Source: Halochromatium glycolicum (GTDB taxonomy: Bacteria > Pseudomonadota > Gammaproteobacteria > Chromatiales > Chromatiaceae). From it: a stretch of 62,471 nucleotides of DNA. Location: assembly GCF_016584085.1 (NCBI RefSeq), contig NZ_NRSJ01000029.1:1-62471 (forward strand), written 5' to 3'. Of this stretch, positions 1-11,279 are shown piece by piece; within the stretch, counting starts at the first letter, position 1, and each line of letters begins with the position of its first letter. A model generated the notes under the pieces. That model was not told the DNA's origin. It searched no databases and worked only from the letters and a program-made list of their open reading frames with translations. Position numbers and translations under genes: made by a program.

Positions 1-122
1 TCTTTTCGCTCGCCTTCTTCGTCGCGCCGCCGGTCACATAGCCCGGCTATGCTCCCGGCGACGCTCCTCGAAGGCAAACGACAATCCTGCGCAATTCGGT
101 ACGAGCTTTTCCGGCAATCGCC
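1..122 (+). repeat. 157-bp MITE-like element, copy A (left end cut by window edge)
   Basis: This is the first of five copies of one non-coding element (others near 27.8, 33.6, 38.5 and 59.0 kb). It contains the same internal palindrome around catagcccggctatg and ends in AATCGCC followed by TAA, as in copies B and D. About 35 bp of its left end lie outside the window. It sits about 30 bp downstream of the stop codon of the kinase on the minus strand. Confidence 0.88.
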
Positions 123-155
123 TAAGTCCACCTGCCGCTCGCAAGCATCGGCGCT

Positions 156-2123
156 TCAATCGATCCAGCGCGGCAGGTCGATCTCGATCGTCGTGCCCGC
201 CTCCACGCTCGAGCGAATTGCGAGCCGACCGCCATGCTGCTCGACCAGCCGCCGGACGATGGCCAAGCCCAGACCGGTGCCGTTCGATTTCGTGCTGAAG
301 AACGGCTCGGTGAGGCGCGGCAGGAGCTCCGACGGGATCGGCTCGCCCTGATTGTGCACCGAAAGCCGTACCTCCCCGGGCTCGTCATCGGTTCCCAGAT
401 CGACGAGACGCCAGCGGATCACAGCCCCCTCGGGTGCCGCCTCGCAGGCGTTGTCGGTCAGGTTGGTCAGCACCTGTCGCAGCCGATCGCGATCGGCCAT
501 GACTTCCAGCTCGCCTGCGGGTGACGCGCACTCGAGGCGGTAGCCGGGGTGACGCTCGGCGGCTGCGGCCACGTGCTCGGCCAACAGTGCTCCGAGCGCG
601 AGCGGGCGCAGCTCCAAGCTCAGCGGCTTGGCATAGAGCAGGATATCGTCCAGCAGCCGACGCATGCGCTCGGCCTCGCCCACGGCCAGATCGACGCGAC
701 GCTTGGCCCGCGGCTCCTGCTCGTGCTCGGCCAGATAGCCGAGTGCCATGGCGATGGTCGTCAACGGCGAGCGTAGCTCGTGCGCGATGCCGGAGGCGAA
801 CTCCCCGATGGCGGCTAGCCGGGCCTGCTCGGCCAGGCGCGCCGTGCGGCCGACGCCCTGGGTGAGCAGTTGGGCGATGTTGCCGAGCAGACGCCGCCGG
901 GCGCCGCCGAAGCCATCCGGATCACGGGTCGCAAAGACCACCACCGCAGGCACCGGGGTCTGGGTCTGGGGCGTCAACGGCAGGAAGATCGCGTCCTGCA
1001 TCCCGAGCGCAACCAGGTGGCGCAGCAGCTCATAGGCCGGGTTCTCGCGTGCGCGCTCGACCATCCCGTTCACGTGCAGCGGCGCCTCTTCGGCCAGGAC
1101 CTGCTCGAGCAGGGTCCCCTTGAGACGATAGCGGCGCTGATCACCGGGCTGGGGTGCGCCATCGAGCCAGCTGGTCTCGACGCGGGCGTTGGCGCGGCGC
1201 TCGTCGATGAACAACAGACCGCTCCAGTCGCAGCCCAGCAGCGGCCGGAACTCGGTGTTGAGCAACCCCATCAGCTGATCCAGGTCCTGTCCCTGCTGCA
1301 GCCCCTGGATCAGCCGATAGAGCAGATCGAGCCGCTCCGAGAGGCGATTGAAGCTGGCGGTCAGATCCTGGATCTCGGTGGTGCCGGCAACCGGCAGCCG
1401 GTGGCCGAAGTCGCCGTCGGCCACGCGCTGGAACCCGGCCGTGGCGCGTCGCAGCGGCCGCAGCACCTTCCATTGCAGCAAGGCGAGCAGCAGCACCGCG
1501 ATCACCAGGGACACCGCGGCGACGACGAGCGTGCCCTGCGTCATCACCCGGTACTCGTCCTCGGCCCAATCGCGCAACGCCTGAGCGAAGGCGTCGACCG
1601 CCGCCATCAGCCGATTGTGCGCCTCGATCACATGCTCGGCCGCCCACTCGAGGCGCGGCTCGTCTTCGTCATCGCCCAGTGCCGCAAACAGCTCGGCGCG
1701 CCATTGCTCCCAGGTGCGCTCCAGCGCAATGGTTGCCGCTTCGGCCTTCGCCCCCAGATGCGGCTGCAGCCAGCTCGGCAGCCACATCGGCAGTGCACCG
1801 CGGAAATCACCGCTCATGAAGGTGGCAACGATCGCGTCGATCGTCTCGACCTGAGCCAACAGGTCCTGATAGTAGAGTCGGACGTCGCGGTAATAGGTCG
1901 GATAGTCACGGGGGGCGTTCTGCCAGTAGTTCATCCCCTGCGCATGCATCTGCTCGACCGTCAGTTCCAGCTGCGCGGCCTGATTCACCAGCCCGATCGA
2001 GCCCAACTGACGCTGGAAGGCGCCGATCGTATAGAGGCCGGCCGCAGCCAACAGGAGGCCGAGCGCGAGATAGGCCGCGGTGACCTGTACGCTCAAGCTC
2101 GCCAGATAACGGGATAGCAACAT
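156..2123 (-). CDS. membrane sensor histidine kinase (HAMP-GAF-HisKA-HATPase)
   Basis: A 655-residue sensor kinase. A first transmembrane segment covers about residues 13-35, followed by a periplasmic sensing region of about 150 residues and a second membrane helix near 195-217. A HAMP linker and a GAF-like domain follow (about 290-430). The HisKA phosphoacceptor motif is GIAHELRSPL near residue 450, and the ATPase has an N box NLTDNACEAA and a G2 box GTGLGLAIVRRL. The start is ATG at 2123. No response regulator gene is adjacent, so the partner and signal are unknown. The family autophosphorylates the histidine in HELRSP and passes the phosphate to a receiver protein. The nearest downstream feature is MITE copy A. 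Confidence 0.93.
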   Translation of the reverse strand: MLLSRYLASLSVQVTAAYLALGLLLAAAGLYTIGAFQRQLGSIGLVNQAAQLELTVEQMHAQGMNYWQNAPRDYPTYYRDVRLYYQDLLAQVETIDAIVATFMSGDFRGALPMWLPSWLQPHLGAKAEAATIALERTWEQWRAELFAALGDDEDEPRLEWAAEHVIEAHNRLMAAVDAFAQALRDWAEDEYRVMTQGTLVVAAVSLVIAVLLLALLQWKVLRPLRRATAGFQRVADGDFGHRLPVAGTTEIQDLTASFNRLSERLDLLYRLIQGLQQGQDLDQLMGLLNTEFRPLLGCDWSGLLFIDERRANARVETSWLDGAPQPGDQRRYRLKGTLLEQVLAEEAPLHVNGMVERARENPAYELLRHLVALGMQDAIFLPLTPQTQTPVPAVVVFATRDPDGFGGARRRLLGNIAQLLTQGVGRTARLAEQARLAAIGEFASGIAHELRSPLTTIAMALGYLAEHEQEPRAKRRVDLAVGEAERMRRLLDDILLYAKPLSLELRPLALGALLAEHVAAAAERHPGYRLECASPAGELEVMADRDRLRQVLTNLTDNACEAAPEGAVIRWRLVDLGTDDEPGEVRLSVHNQGEPIPSELLPRLTEPFFSTKSNGTGLGLAIVRRLVEQHGGRLAIRSSVEAGTTIEIDLPRWID

Positions 2124-2310
2124 GGTGATTGGCGGCTACTCTGCGAGCGCGAAGCAGACCTATTGGTCATCTTGGTCGTGCAGATCGGCTGACGCCGGGA
2201 TCTCTATCTCGACCAACGGCCCTGCCCCCTTTGCCATCTCTTGAGCGCTGACCACAGTACCTGCGGCATACTCGAACGGGCGCTGATGCAGGAACCGGGG
2301 TTGCACGAAC

Positions 2311-2943
2311 ATGTTACTGGAAGCCTGGCTCTCGCTTGCGCTGCTCTGCTTGCTTGGCGCCATGACGCCGGGCCCGAGCCTGGCGGTGGTGCTCGGCAGC
2401 ATGCTGCGCAGCGGGCCTCCGGCAGGGCTTGCCGCCGCCATCGCCCATGGGCTCGCGGTCGCGCTCTACGCGGCGCTCACGGTGGCCGGACTGGCGGCAC
2501 TGCTCACTGCATCCCGCACCCTCTTCGCCTTGCTGCAACTGGCTGCAGCCGGCTATCTGTTCTATCTCGCGCGCGGCGCGCTCCGTCAGCGTGCCGCCAC
2601 GCGGGCGCCGAACGGCAGGACGCGCAGCGATGCCGGCATCGGCGCGGCGGCCCGCGACGGCTTCATGATCGCCTTCCTGAACCCGAAGCTCGCTGTATTC
2701 ATGCTGGCGCTGTTCGCGCCCTTCATCACCCCCGATCAGGGGCTAGGGACCAAGACCCTGCTGGTGCTCACCATCGGCAGCATCGACGCCCTCTGGTATT
2801 CGAGCGTCGTGTTGGTGATGGTTCGCACCGGACTGCTGGCAATGCTGGAACGGCACGCCGTCTCGGTCCAGCGCCTGTATGCAGCGCTGCTGACGGCGCT
2901 GGGCCTGTTCGTCTCGAGCCGCGCCCTATCCACCTTGCTGTAG
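2311..2943 (+). CDS. LysE/RhtB family amino-acid exporter
   Basis: A 210-residue polytopic membrane protein of the LysE/RhtB translocator family, which exports amino acids or homoserine lactone-like compounds. The family signature GAMTPGPSLAVV lies at residues 16-27, with about five or six hydrophobic segments to the C terminus. The motif FLNPKLAVFMLALFAP near residue 123 is also typical. Length matches the family norm of about 205-215 residues. It is transcribed away from the kinase to its left and stands alone. The substrate cannot be told from sequence. Confidence 0.92.
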   Translation: MLLEAWLSLALLCLLGAMTPGPSLAVVLGSMLRSGPPAGLAAAIAHGLAVALYAALTVAGLAALLTASRTLFALLQLAAAGYLFYLARGALRQRAATRAPNGRTRSDAGIGAAARDGFMIAFLNPKLAVFMLALFAPFITPDQGLGTKTLLVLTIGSIDALWYSSVVLVMVRTGLLAMLERHAVSVQRLYAALLTALGLFVSSRALSTLL

Positions 2944-3088
2944 TTCCCTAGTGGCCTTGCTGGTCGATCACCTGGCTCCAACGCGGCGACATCCAGAGTT
3001 TTGACTTTGAACGGACTCATCGTGCGCGAGTGTCGATACAAACCACGATAACATGCATACGCAGCTGGACTGATTTGCAATTCGGCTT

Positions 3089-4561
3089 TTACCTGGGGGG
3101 GCGTACCCCCCCTTTACGACGGATTCCAAAGCCCACACGAAAGATATCTGGGATGTTGATGCGGCCGTCGTCGGTTCGATAGAGGACGCCGAGCGCCTCT
3201 AGGTCGCCGACGAGAAGTTCAATACTTCGACCGTTCTCCGCCGTAGACGCGTAGCGGCGCGGCGGCAGCTTTTCATTCGAGACCCGCAGCACTTCATGTA
3301 AGACCAAGGTCGTCCATTTCTCTCCCAATTCGCGGATCTCTAGCGGGACCGCCATACCGTGCAGCTGCCTCAGTAACGGTGCCACCCAGGGGTAGTCCTC
3401 CCGGCTCAGCTCGTCGACACGGATCGCGGATGCCTCGGCCACGCCGCGCTTGATTGCCTCATAGTGCAAGGGATGGTCGTGCCCCGAATGCTTTTCGTGG
3501 GTGATATCCGCGGCCTTGCGAAGGGCAAGCAACAGACTACGCGGGGCGATTCGGCCGTAGGCGTCGGCCAGATGGCCCGTGATCCAGGTATAGGTATAGC
3601 CACGCCGGGGGTTGGTTCCCATATAAGGGCCGGCAATGGCTTCCAGGATCGGCCGTTGGTTCTCCTCGTTGCCCCTCATCGCATCCGGCGCCCGCCAAAA
3701 ACCGTCCGCCGACTTCCACCGCAGTCTAGTGATTCGTTCGGCCAACTGCCGGAAGTGATCGCCCGCGGAGCCATTCGCCAGGGTGTGGAAGAGCAAGCCG
3801 TAGAGATCCACCGGCCGCCAGACGAGATCTACGCGATTGTGCCGAAGTTTTGAGCTATCTCGGACGTCGAAGACCCCCTCGTCCTCCTCCATGTCGGGAC
3901 GGATGAAGAACTTCAGCCGAATGTTCGGGTACGGCCGGCAGGCCAAGGCAACTTCGAGTGCTCCACGTGCCAGGGCGCGGACCTCCTTCCAGCTCCCCGG
4001 GACCGTCGTGTCGAGGGAATCGAAAATCAGGAGCAGGTACCTCCCATTCTGCTTCAGGGAAGTCGCCGCTTTGCCGAGCAGTTCGTTGAAGGACTCGGGG
4101 TCTTCCCGTGCCCATTGAGCTGCCTGATCGAAACGATTGGACGAGAACGGAAGTCCACAAACATCTGCCAACTGCCGCGCCAGTACACCGCGCCAAATAT
4201 GCCGGGGCTCCAGCCCTCGGTCCAGCAGCATGCCCAGACTCTCCGAGTCGGGATGCCCCCCCTGATACGGATCATTACTGAAGCCGACCCGAACATGGGT
4301 ATCCTTCAGCGTTTTCGGAGCCCCGGCGCCCACCAAACGCTGCCGAGCCGCATCGTCGAACAAAGCCGCCGTCCACACCGACTTGCCGGCCCCCCGCATA
4401 CCAACCACCACGGTGGTGTCCAGGTTGAGCGCCTTGGTGTGACTCTCGGGCACATAGAGCTCGCCGGGCCCGGGCGGTGTCAGGCCCTCTTGCGCAGAGA
4501 CATCCGGCAGCTCACCAATAGCGGCACGCAGCGCGAGACCGGCATCGCGATCGGGTTTCAT
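3089..4561 (-). CDS. P-loop ATPase, third gene of the HEPN/KGGVGR operon
   Basis: A 490-residue protein with a clear Walker A, GMRGAGKS (about residues 54-61), and a Walker B-like LLLIFDSLD (about 176-184). The basic motif FIRPDM (about 240) may be a sensor or arginine-finger element. The last 90 residues look like a winged helix (ELLVGDLEALGVLYRTDDGR). The architecture resembles STAND/AAA-type ATPases of conflict systems, but I cannot assign a named family. Its ATG overlaps the stop of the upstream KGGVGR gene by 4 bp, so the two are probably translationally coupled. Last gene of a three-gene operon. Function unknown; an NTP-driven sensor or effector role is inferred. Confidence 0.8.
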   Translation of the reverse strand: MKPDRDAGLALRAAIGELPDVSAQEGLTPPGPGELYVPESHTKALNLDTTVVVGMRGAGKSVWTAALFDDAARQRLVGAGAPKTLKDTHVRVGFSNDPYQGGHPDSESLGMLLDRGLEPRHIWRGVLARQLADVCGLPFSSNRFDQAAQWAREDPESFNELLGKAATSLKQNGRYLLLIFDSLDTTVPGSWKEVRALARGALEVALACRPYPNIRLKFFIRPDMEEDEGVFDVRDSSKLRHNRVDLVWRPVDLYGLLFHTLANGSAGDHFRQLAERITRLRWKSADGFWRAPDAMRGNEENQRPILEAIAGPYMGTNPRRGYTYTWITGHLADAYGRIAPRSLLLALRKAADITHEKHSGHDHPLHYEAIKRGVAEASAIRVDELSREDYPWVAPLLRQLHGMAVPLEIRELGEKWTTLVLHEVLRVSNEKLPPRRYASTAENGRSIELLVGDLEALGVLYRTDDGRINIPDIFRVGFGIRRKGGVRPPR

Positions 4562-5883
4562 GGGTTGCCTTCCCCATCATCCGTGAGCAGTTGCCGCGTC
4601 GCGGTGTCGAAAAAGCCCTCAAACGCACGCTCCATCACATGCCGCGCCGGCGCCAGGTCTGGTTCCTGGAAGGATGCCCCACGCAAATCGTCGACCGAAT
4701 ACACCGGCAGCGGCCAGTGGGGCATACCCTCGTCGGTCTCTTCCGGGGTTCCCGGAGTCGGCTCCTGCTCCTCATCGTAGAGCGATTGCCAGGTGGCATA
4801 GGAATGCCCCCGCAGCGCATCGAAATCGCGCTCCATCCCCCCTGACATGGCGCCCACCGTGGTCAACCGCCAGCGCAGATCGCGGTCCGGCATGCCGTAT
4901 TCCACAGCCGGAGACCACCGCAGGTGCTTGAACAAGTGATCGTAGGCGGTCCAGGTCTGGGAATCGTCCCGAGCGAAGAGAAAGGCATGGGCTCCCAGCC
5001 GCGTGACCGCCGCCGCACCGATGTCGTGCATACCGGCCCGGGCATCGAGTAAGGCCACATCGAAGGGCTCGGCCCGGCCCTTTCCGGCCTTCAACAGTTC
5101 CAGCACCGCCTCCGCGAAGCCCCGCTCTGCACCGTCCGCGCCCATCACCGGCAGGTAGGCACGGCCCAGCTTAGCCACATAGTCCCGGGTTTTCTTGCCG
5201 AAGGCCGGAATTACTCGAATCTCCCCGGGGGTGCCCGGCGCCAGGTCGACTCTGCCGAGCATTTCCTCGAAAAGGTCGGGGTCGGCCTGTCCGACGCGGC
5301 CCTCCACCAACCAATCCACCACGCCGTAGTCGGGGCGAAGATCTCGGCGGGGGTCCTCCGGCGCCTCGCGCAATAGCAGGCTCTGCAGGCCGGGTGCCTC
5401 CAGGTCGAGATCGACGACGAGCACCTTGTATGCCAGACCCGCCAGGTAGTGCGCCCACGCGGCAAAGGTGGTGGAGCGTCCCACTCCTCCCTTGAGGCTG
5501 AACGCCACCGCGGTTGGCAGCGGCGCCCGATCTACAAGCGGCGTTCGCAGCCAGTCCTGGTTGTTCATTAGGCGGTCCACGAGATAAACCGCCAACGGCT
5601 CATCATCAAGGCGGATCGACTCGCTGCCCCCAAAAATCTCCTCCGGCAGGAGCAGGTCATCACGGGTTTGCACTGCCTCGTCCGGGCCTGGGCCGAAGGC
5701 GCCGAGGCTGTGATGCAAGGCCTCGGACAGGGTGGCTCGTGCTTCCAGGTGCGCACGGGGAACATCGACAGCGACCGAGACCCGACCGACCAAGTCACGG
5801 ATCAGGTAGACGGGGCCGAATCCGGCAAGCTTCTCCTTGGCGAAATCCCGCGCGATATCGAGGGCGTCGTGAAAGCGGACCAT
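4558..5883 (-). CDS. ParA/MinD-like ATPase with KGGVGR variant P-loop
   Basis: A 441-residue protein with an N-terminal domain of about 120 residues of unknown type, then a MinD/ParA-like ATPase fold. The deviant Walker A reads SLKGGVGRST (about residues 127-136). The canonical motif is KGGxGKST, so the second lysine is replaced by arginine while the signature first lysine is kept. Walker A' VVDLDLEAPG and a switch-like VALLDARAGMHD follow. ParA family members dimerise on ATP; the K-to-R change may alter hydrolysis. It follows the HEPN-like gene by 3 bp and overlaps the next ATPase by 4 bp. No parB, plasmid replication or flagellar gene is near, which argues against ordinary segregation or cell-pole duties. 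Confidence 0.85.
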   Translation of the reverse strand: MVRFHDALDIARDFAKEKLAGFGPVYLIRDLVGRVSVAVDVPRAHLEARATLSEALHHSLGAFGPGPDEAVQTRDDLLLPEEIFGGSESIRLDDEPLAVYLVDRLMNNQDWLRTPLVDRAPLPTAVAFSLKGGVGRSTTFAAWAHYLAGLAYKVLVVDLDLEAPGLQSLLLREAPEDPRRDLRPDYGVVDWLVEGRVGQADPDLFEEMLGRVDLAPGTPGEIRVIPAFGKKTRDYVAKLGRAYLPVMGADGAERGFAEAVLELLKAGKGRAEPFDVALLDARAGMHDIGAAAVTRLGAHAFLFARDDSQTWTAYDHLFKHLRWSPAVEYGMPDRDLRWRLTTVGAMSGGMERDFDALRGHSYATWQSLYDEEQEPTPGTPEETDEGMPHWPLPVYSVDDLRGASFQEPDLAPARHVMERAFEGFFDTATRQLLTDDGEGNP

Positions 5884-5886
5884 AAG

Positions 5887-6267
5887 CTATCCTCGGAAAA
5901 GGCCCACGGCGCGCAACAGGCGATGGGCACAGTCCCGATGAACCTTGATAGCTTCCTCGGTTACGGCGCCATCACCGTGATAGCGCTGCTCCACATCCCA
6001 ATCGTCGAAGCGATTGCTACCGGCAAGCAGCCCTACGAGGCCGGGAAACCGGTGCTGAAAGGCCGTTGCCTGCATCCTGTTCCACAGCACATTGATATGC
6101 TTACGGTGTGCCTCCTCGCGAAAGTACCCCATAGCCTGCAGCGCCGACTTCAACGCGCACTCCGCCGCGAAGCCGTAGTGGTGATCGGCGTTTTGCCGCC
6201 TTTGCTCCCGGTCCAACAGCTGGGCATCCGCCCAGTGGCGCCTGGCTGCCGCAGTATAGTCCTCCAT
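5887..6267 (-). CDS. HEPN-like small protein, first gene of the operon
   Basis: A 126-residue mostly alpha-helical protein. The N-terminal pattern, YTAAARRHWADAQLL followed by a helix with FAAECALKSAL, is like SAV_6107/HEPN domain proteins. A motif R-x6-H (REEAHRKH, about residues 51-58) could be the R-x4-6-H RNase motif of HEPN proteins, though the spacing is at the limit. I chose ATG at 6267 because an AGGGGG ribosome site lies about 7 bp upstream; a longer start at 6297 is possible. First gene of the tight operon with the KGGVGR ATPase and the third ATPase. HEPN proteins are frequent RNase effectors in TA and defence systems; that role here is inferred. Confidence 0.72.
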   Translation of the reverse strand: MEDYTAAARRHWADAQLLDREQRRQNADHHYGFAAECALKSALQAMGYFREEAHRKHINVLWNRMQATAFQHRFPGLVGLLAGSNRFDDWDVEQRYHGDGAVTEEAIKVHRDCAHRLLRAVGLFRG

Positions 6268-6722
6268 AATGATGCCCCCTACTCGCGTGCTCTCCATCCA
6301 CTTCGTGAGAAACGAAAACCGAGCAAAACTCCGGGAAGCCTCCAGGCATTCCTCGCCTTGCGGTCACATGTACTCACATGGAATCGCGGTCGTCCGGACC
6401 TGGAGGGCGCTGACAGCTTGGACACGAAACCACCGCTCAGGCGCACCGACTGCTCTCTTCACCAACATGGACGCACCCGCCGGGAGAGTGAATGCGCAGC
6501 TATTGGCGAGGCTCCCGTCTAACGTTCATGGCACGGCGCCACCCCGGACGATGAATTCCGCGTGATCACGGTAAACGTTCAGCACAGCTTCTGCTGCTGA
6601 GCAAGGTCACCGACGACCGCATGCCACCAGGTTCCCACAGGATTGGATGCGGCGCCAGACCGCGCGCCGGGTCAGGGGGCGGGAAGTCGATCACGCCGAG
6701 CAGCTAAGAGGAGCTGGCTCCC
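6268..6722. other. intergenic, no supported gene
   Basis: About 455 bp between the HEPN-like operon (starting leftwards) and the end of nrfA. Short open frames exist on both strands but have no recognisable motif or ribosome site. The promoter of the HEPN operon must lie here, but I do not see a convincing -35/-10 pair. Confidence 0.5.
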
Positions 6723-8519
<1,797 letters not shown>

Positions 8520-8660
8520 GAACCTCTCAATCGGTTGATTCAGGATAGATTGCGGCCCGCTTTGCGGCCGATCAGCAGCAAGTCCGTGATCGACAGCGAG
8601 TGACCGTGAAACCACGGCGACGAGCGCTTCATTCTCCAGCGTGGCGCGCCGCTATGGTCG

Positions 8661-9185
8661 CTAGCGCCGCTGCGCATGGCCAACGTCACTGTGACAGTGG
8701 ACGCATTGCTGCATCCCGGCGCCTGGCTCGGCCGGAAGCAAGTGATCGACGAGCGCGCGGTGGCAATGCAGGCACGCGGCCTGCGCGACCCGCTGATTGC
8801 GCGCCTTGATCTGGATCGGCTCGTGGAACGCGCCGGTGGTGAAGGCCAGCGCATGGAAGAAGCCGTTGTCGGCCTTGGTCAGCCATTTACCGATGAAATC
8901 ATGGGGCAGATGGCAGTCGTTGCAGCCGGCGACACCGTGGTGGCTCGACTTGACCCAGGCATCGTAGTGGTCCTGCATCACGTGACAATTGATGCAAGCG
9001 GTCGGGTCGTTGGTCAGATAGGACAGCCCGTTGCCGTAGCCGAGCGTGAACAGCCCGACACCGCCGAGCACGCCGAGCATCGCGGCGACGCCCACAGCGA
9101 GCGCACCGCGTTGCGTGATCGAGTGGCCGCGGTCGGACTGGGGGCTTTGGCTGCTAAGGTCATTCCGGCGGCGGTGCGTCTTCAT
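8661..9185 (-). CDS. nrfH: NrfH-type tetraheme quinol dehydrogenase, small subunit of nitrite reductase
   Basis: A 174-residue NapC/NirT-family membrane cytochrome that takes electrons from quinol and hands them to NrfA. One N-terminal membrane anchor (GALAVGVAAMLGVLGGVGLF, about residues 30-49) is followed by four CxxCH sites: CINCH, CNDCH, CLHCH and CVHCH. The start ATG at 9185 gives a normal NrfH length; an upstream ATG at 9266 would add 27 unlikely residues. It is upstream of nrfA on the same strand, the standard nrfHA order. No nrf assembly genes (lyase type) are in the window. Confidence 0.93.
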   Translation of the reverse strand: MKTHRRRNDLSSQSPQSDRGHSITQRGALAVGVAAMLGVLGGVGLFTLGYGNGLSYLTNDPTACINCHVMQDHYDAWVKSSHHGVAGCNDCHLPHDFIGKWLTKADNGFFHALAFTTGAFHEPIQIKARNQRVAQAACLHCHRALVDHLLPAEPGAGMQQCVHCHSDVGHAQRR

Positions 9186-9507
9186 CGACCTGTCTGGCGG
9201 ACCTATGGGCTGAGGGTGCTGCCCCGAACTCCAATGCGAGACGGAACCCTCAGGATAGCAGTGCATCCGACGGCTCGCTGGCAGGCGCCCCGGACGCGAC
9301 CGACGAATCGTTCAGCGCTGCCGCCTGCAGCGCCATCTTGCTCGGCTAAACGACCAGCTGGATCAGCATGCGGCGCTCCCCGCCGGCCGAGGGACTCGCG
9401 CCTGAGCGTTCACCCAAGACTTGTTCCTGCGGCATCCAATCCCGCCTATTGCTGCTGACGAAGCCTATGAGCCGACCATCAGGTCTGCCCGGAGCCGGCC
9501 GGCGCCG
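9186..9507. other. intergenic between nrfH and the sulP promoter region
   Basis: Divergent control region between nrfHA (leftward) and sulP (rightward). I looked for an FNR/ANR box (TTGAT-N4-ATCAA) and for NarL-type heptamer pairs and found none that is convincing. No protein-coding signal is evident. Confidence 0.45.
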
Positions 9508-9536
9508 TTTCAACCGGAGGCGGTTCCCTGTATACT
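9508..9536 (+). promoter_or_regulatory. possible sigma70-like promoter for sulP
   Basis: A TATACT -10 box at 9531-9536 lies 17 bp downstream of TTTCAA (9508-9513), a weak -35. If used, the transcript would carry a leader of about 210 nt before the sulP ATG at 9751. Confidence 0.35.
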
Positions 9537-9569
9537 CGCCACCCGTTTCCCAAGTCGGACCACCAGACC

Positions 9570-9640
9570 GCCCGCCGGAGAGACCCCGCCGATGTAGGCA
9601 CCAAGCGCCACTCGAGTCCGTCGGACTCCCGCCGTTACCC
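9570..9640 (+). promoter_or_regulatory. structured 5' leader of sulP (candidate riboswitch, class unassigned)
   Basis: The leader contains a purine-rich GGAGAGACC (about 9577-9585), then short complementary G/C blocks around GCCGATGTAGGC and AAGCGCC. A perfect 6-bp hairpin GAGTCC-GTC-GGACTC follows at 9614-9628. The GGAGAG-then-GCCGA arrangement is reminiscent of bacterial metabolite or ion-sensing aptamers. I cannot match it to a named class by eye. Confidence 0.3.
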
Positions 9641-9750
9641 CACCGCGATGCCGCGCGCTTGATGCTGACGTCCTCGTCTTAGCCGTACTCCACGGCTCTT
9701 GACCCTTATTCGCAAGCCGCATTGCCGTCGCGACTGATTCCATTGCCGCT

Positions 9751-11232
9751 ATGAAATCACTTCGCAAGGACTGGCTTTCCAACATCCCCAACGACCTGCT
9801 CGCCGGACTCGTCGTCGCGCTCGCGTTGATCCCAGAGGCGATCGCCTTCTCGATCATCGCCGGCGTCGATCCCAAGGTCGGGCTCTACGCCTCGTTCTGT
9901 ATCGCCGTGGTCACCGCGTTCGTCGGCGGACGGCCGGGCATGATCTCGGCGGCGACCGCAGCGATGGCGGTGCTGATGGTCGATCTGGTCGCCGATCATG
10001 GCCTGCAATACCTGCTCGCCGCGACCGTGCTGACCGGTGTGCTGCAGGTGCTGGCCGGCTGGCTCAAGCTCGGCAATCTGATGCGCTTCGTCTCGCGCTC
10101 GGTGATCACCGGCTTCGTCAATGCGCTCGCGATCCTGATCTTCATGGCGCAACTGCCCGAGATCACCGGCGCGAACCTGACCTGGGAGGTCTATGGGGTG
10201 CTCGCGGCCGGGCTCGCGATCATCTACCTGTTCCCGTACCTGACCAAGACCATCCCGTCGCCGCTGGTCGCGATCGTCGCGCTGACCGCGGCAGCGCTCT
10301 ACCTGGGCCTGGACATCCGCACCGTCGGCGACATGGGCCAGATGCCCGATACCCTGCCGGTCTTCCTGATCCCGGACATCCCGCTCAACCTCGAGACCCT
10401 GCAGATCATCCTGCCGGTCTCGGCGACCATGGCCGTGGTCGGCCTGCTCGAGTCGATGATGACAGCAACCATCGTCGATGACCTGACCGACTCCAAGAGC
10501 AACAAGAACCGCGAGTGCGTCGGTCAGGGCACCGCCAATGTGGTCACCGGCTTCTTCGGCGGCATGGCCGGCTGCGCGATGATCGGCCAGACCGTGATCA
10601 ACGTGAAATCGGGCGGCCGCGGGCGCCTGTCGACCCTGACCGCCGGTGTCTTCCTGCTGATCCTAGTGGTCTTCGCCAATGACTGGGTCGCGAAGATCCC
10701 GATGGCGGCGCTGGTCGCGGTGATGATCATGGTCTCGATCGGCACCTTCAACTGGGCCTCGTTCAAGAACCTGCGTGAGCATCCGTTCGACGCCAACATC
10801 GTGATGCTCGCCACCGTCGCCGTCACCGTCTTCACCCATGACCTGGCCCAGGGCGTGCTGGTCGGGGTGCTGCTCTCGGGCTTCTTCTTCGCGCAGAAGG
10901 TCAGCCGAGTGCTCTATGTCGGCTCCACCCCGACGCGCGAGGGGCGCGAGCGCGTCTACCAGGTCGTTGGCCAGGTGTTCTTCTCGTCGGCCGATCGCTT
11001 CGTCGCCGCCTTCGACTACAAGGAGGTGATCGAAAAGGTCGTCATCGACGTCAGCCGCGCGCACTTCTGGGACATCACCGCGGTTACAGCCCTCGACAAG
11101 GTCGTGCTCAAATTCCGCCGGGAGGGCACCGAGGTCGAGGTCGTCGGGCTCAACGAGGCCAGCCGCACCCTGGTTGACCGTTTCGCAGTGCATGACAAGC
11201 CCGATGCGGTCGAGAGCCTGATGGGCCACTGA
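9751..11232 (+). CDS. SulP family anion transporter with C-terminal STAS domain
   Basis: A 493-residue SulP (SLC26) permease with about ten to twelve hydrophobic segments. It opens with the family signature [34 protein letters not shown] (residues 11-44, hallmark IPEAIAFS). A short STAS domain closes the protein ([22 protein letters not shown] near residue 430). Members carry sulfate, bicarbonate or dicarboxylates; the substrate is not readable from sequence, and in an autotroph bicarbonate is as likely as sulfate. A USP gene follows 47 bp downstream on the same strand, a pairing that suggests stress- or energy-linked control. The structured leader upstream hints at RNA-level regulation. Confidence 0.93.
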   Translation: MKSLRKDWLSNIPNDLLAGLVVALALIPEAIAFSIIAGVDPKVGLYASFCIAVVTAFVGGRPGMISAATAAMAVLMVDLVADHGLQYLLAATVLTGVLQVLAGWLKLGNLMRFVSRSVITGFVNALAILIFMAQLPEITGANLTWEVYGVLAAGLAIIYLFPYLTKTIPSPLVAIVALTAAALYLGLDIRTVGDMGQMPDTLPVFLIPDIPLNLETLQIILPVSATMAVVGLLESMMTATIVDDLTDSKSNKNRECVGQGTANVVTGFFGGMAGCAMIGQTVINVKSGGRGRLSTLTAGVFLLILVVFANDWVAKIPMAALVAVMIMVSIGTFNWASFKNLREHPFDANIVMLATVAVTVFTHDLAQGVLVGVLLSGFFFAQKVSRVLYVGSTPTREGRERVYQVVGQVFFSSADRFVAAFDYKEVIEKVVIDVSRAHFWDITAVTALDKVVLKFRREGTEVEVVGLNEASRTLVDRFAVHDKPDAVESLMGH

Positions 11233-11279
11233 TCGGCCGCTGATGGACCCTTAACCGGCGCGAACGAGGACCGATCCCG

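Noticed and set aside
870..2117. 415-codon open frame opposite the histidine kinase
   Set aside because: Shadow of the kinase in GC-rich DNA; no domain, composition rich in Gln/Arg/His as expected of an antisense frame.
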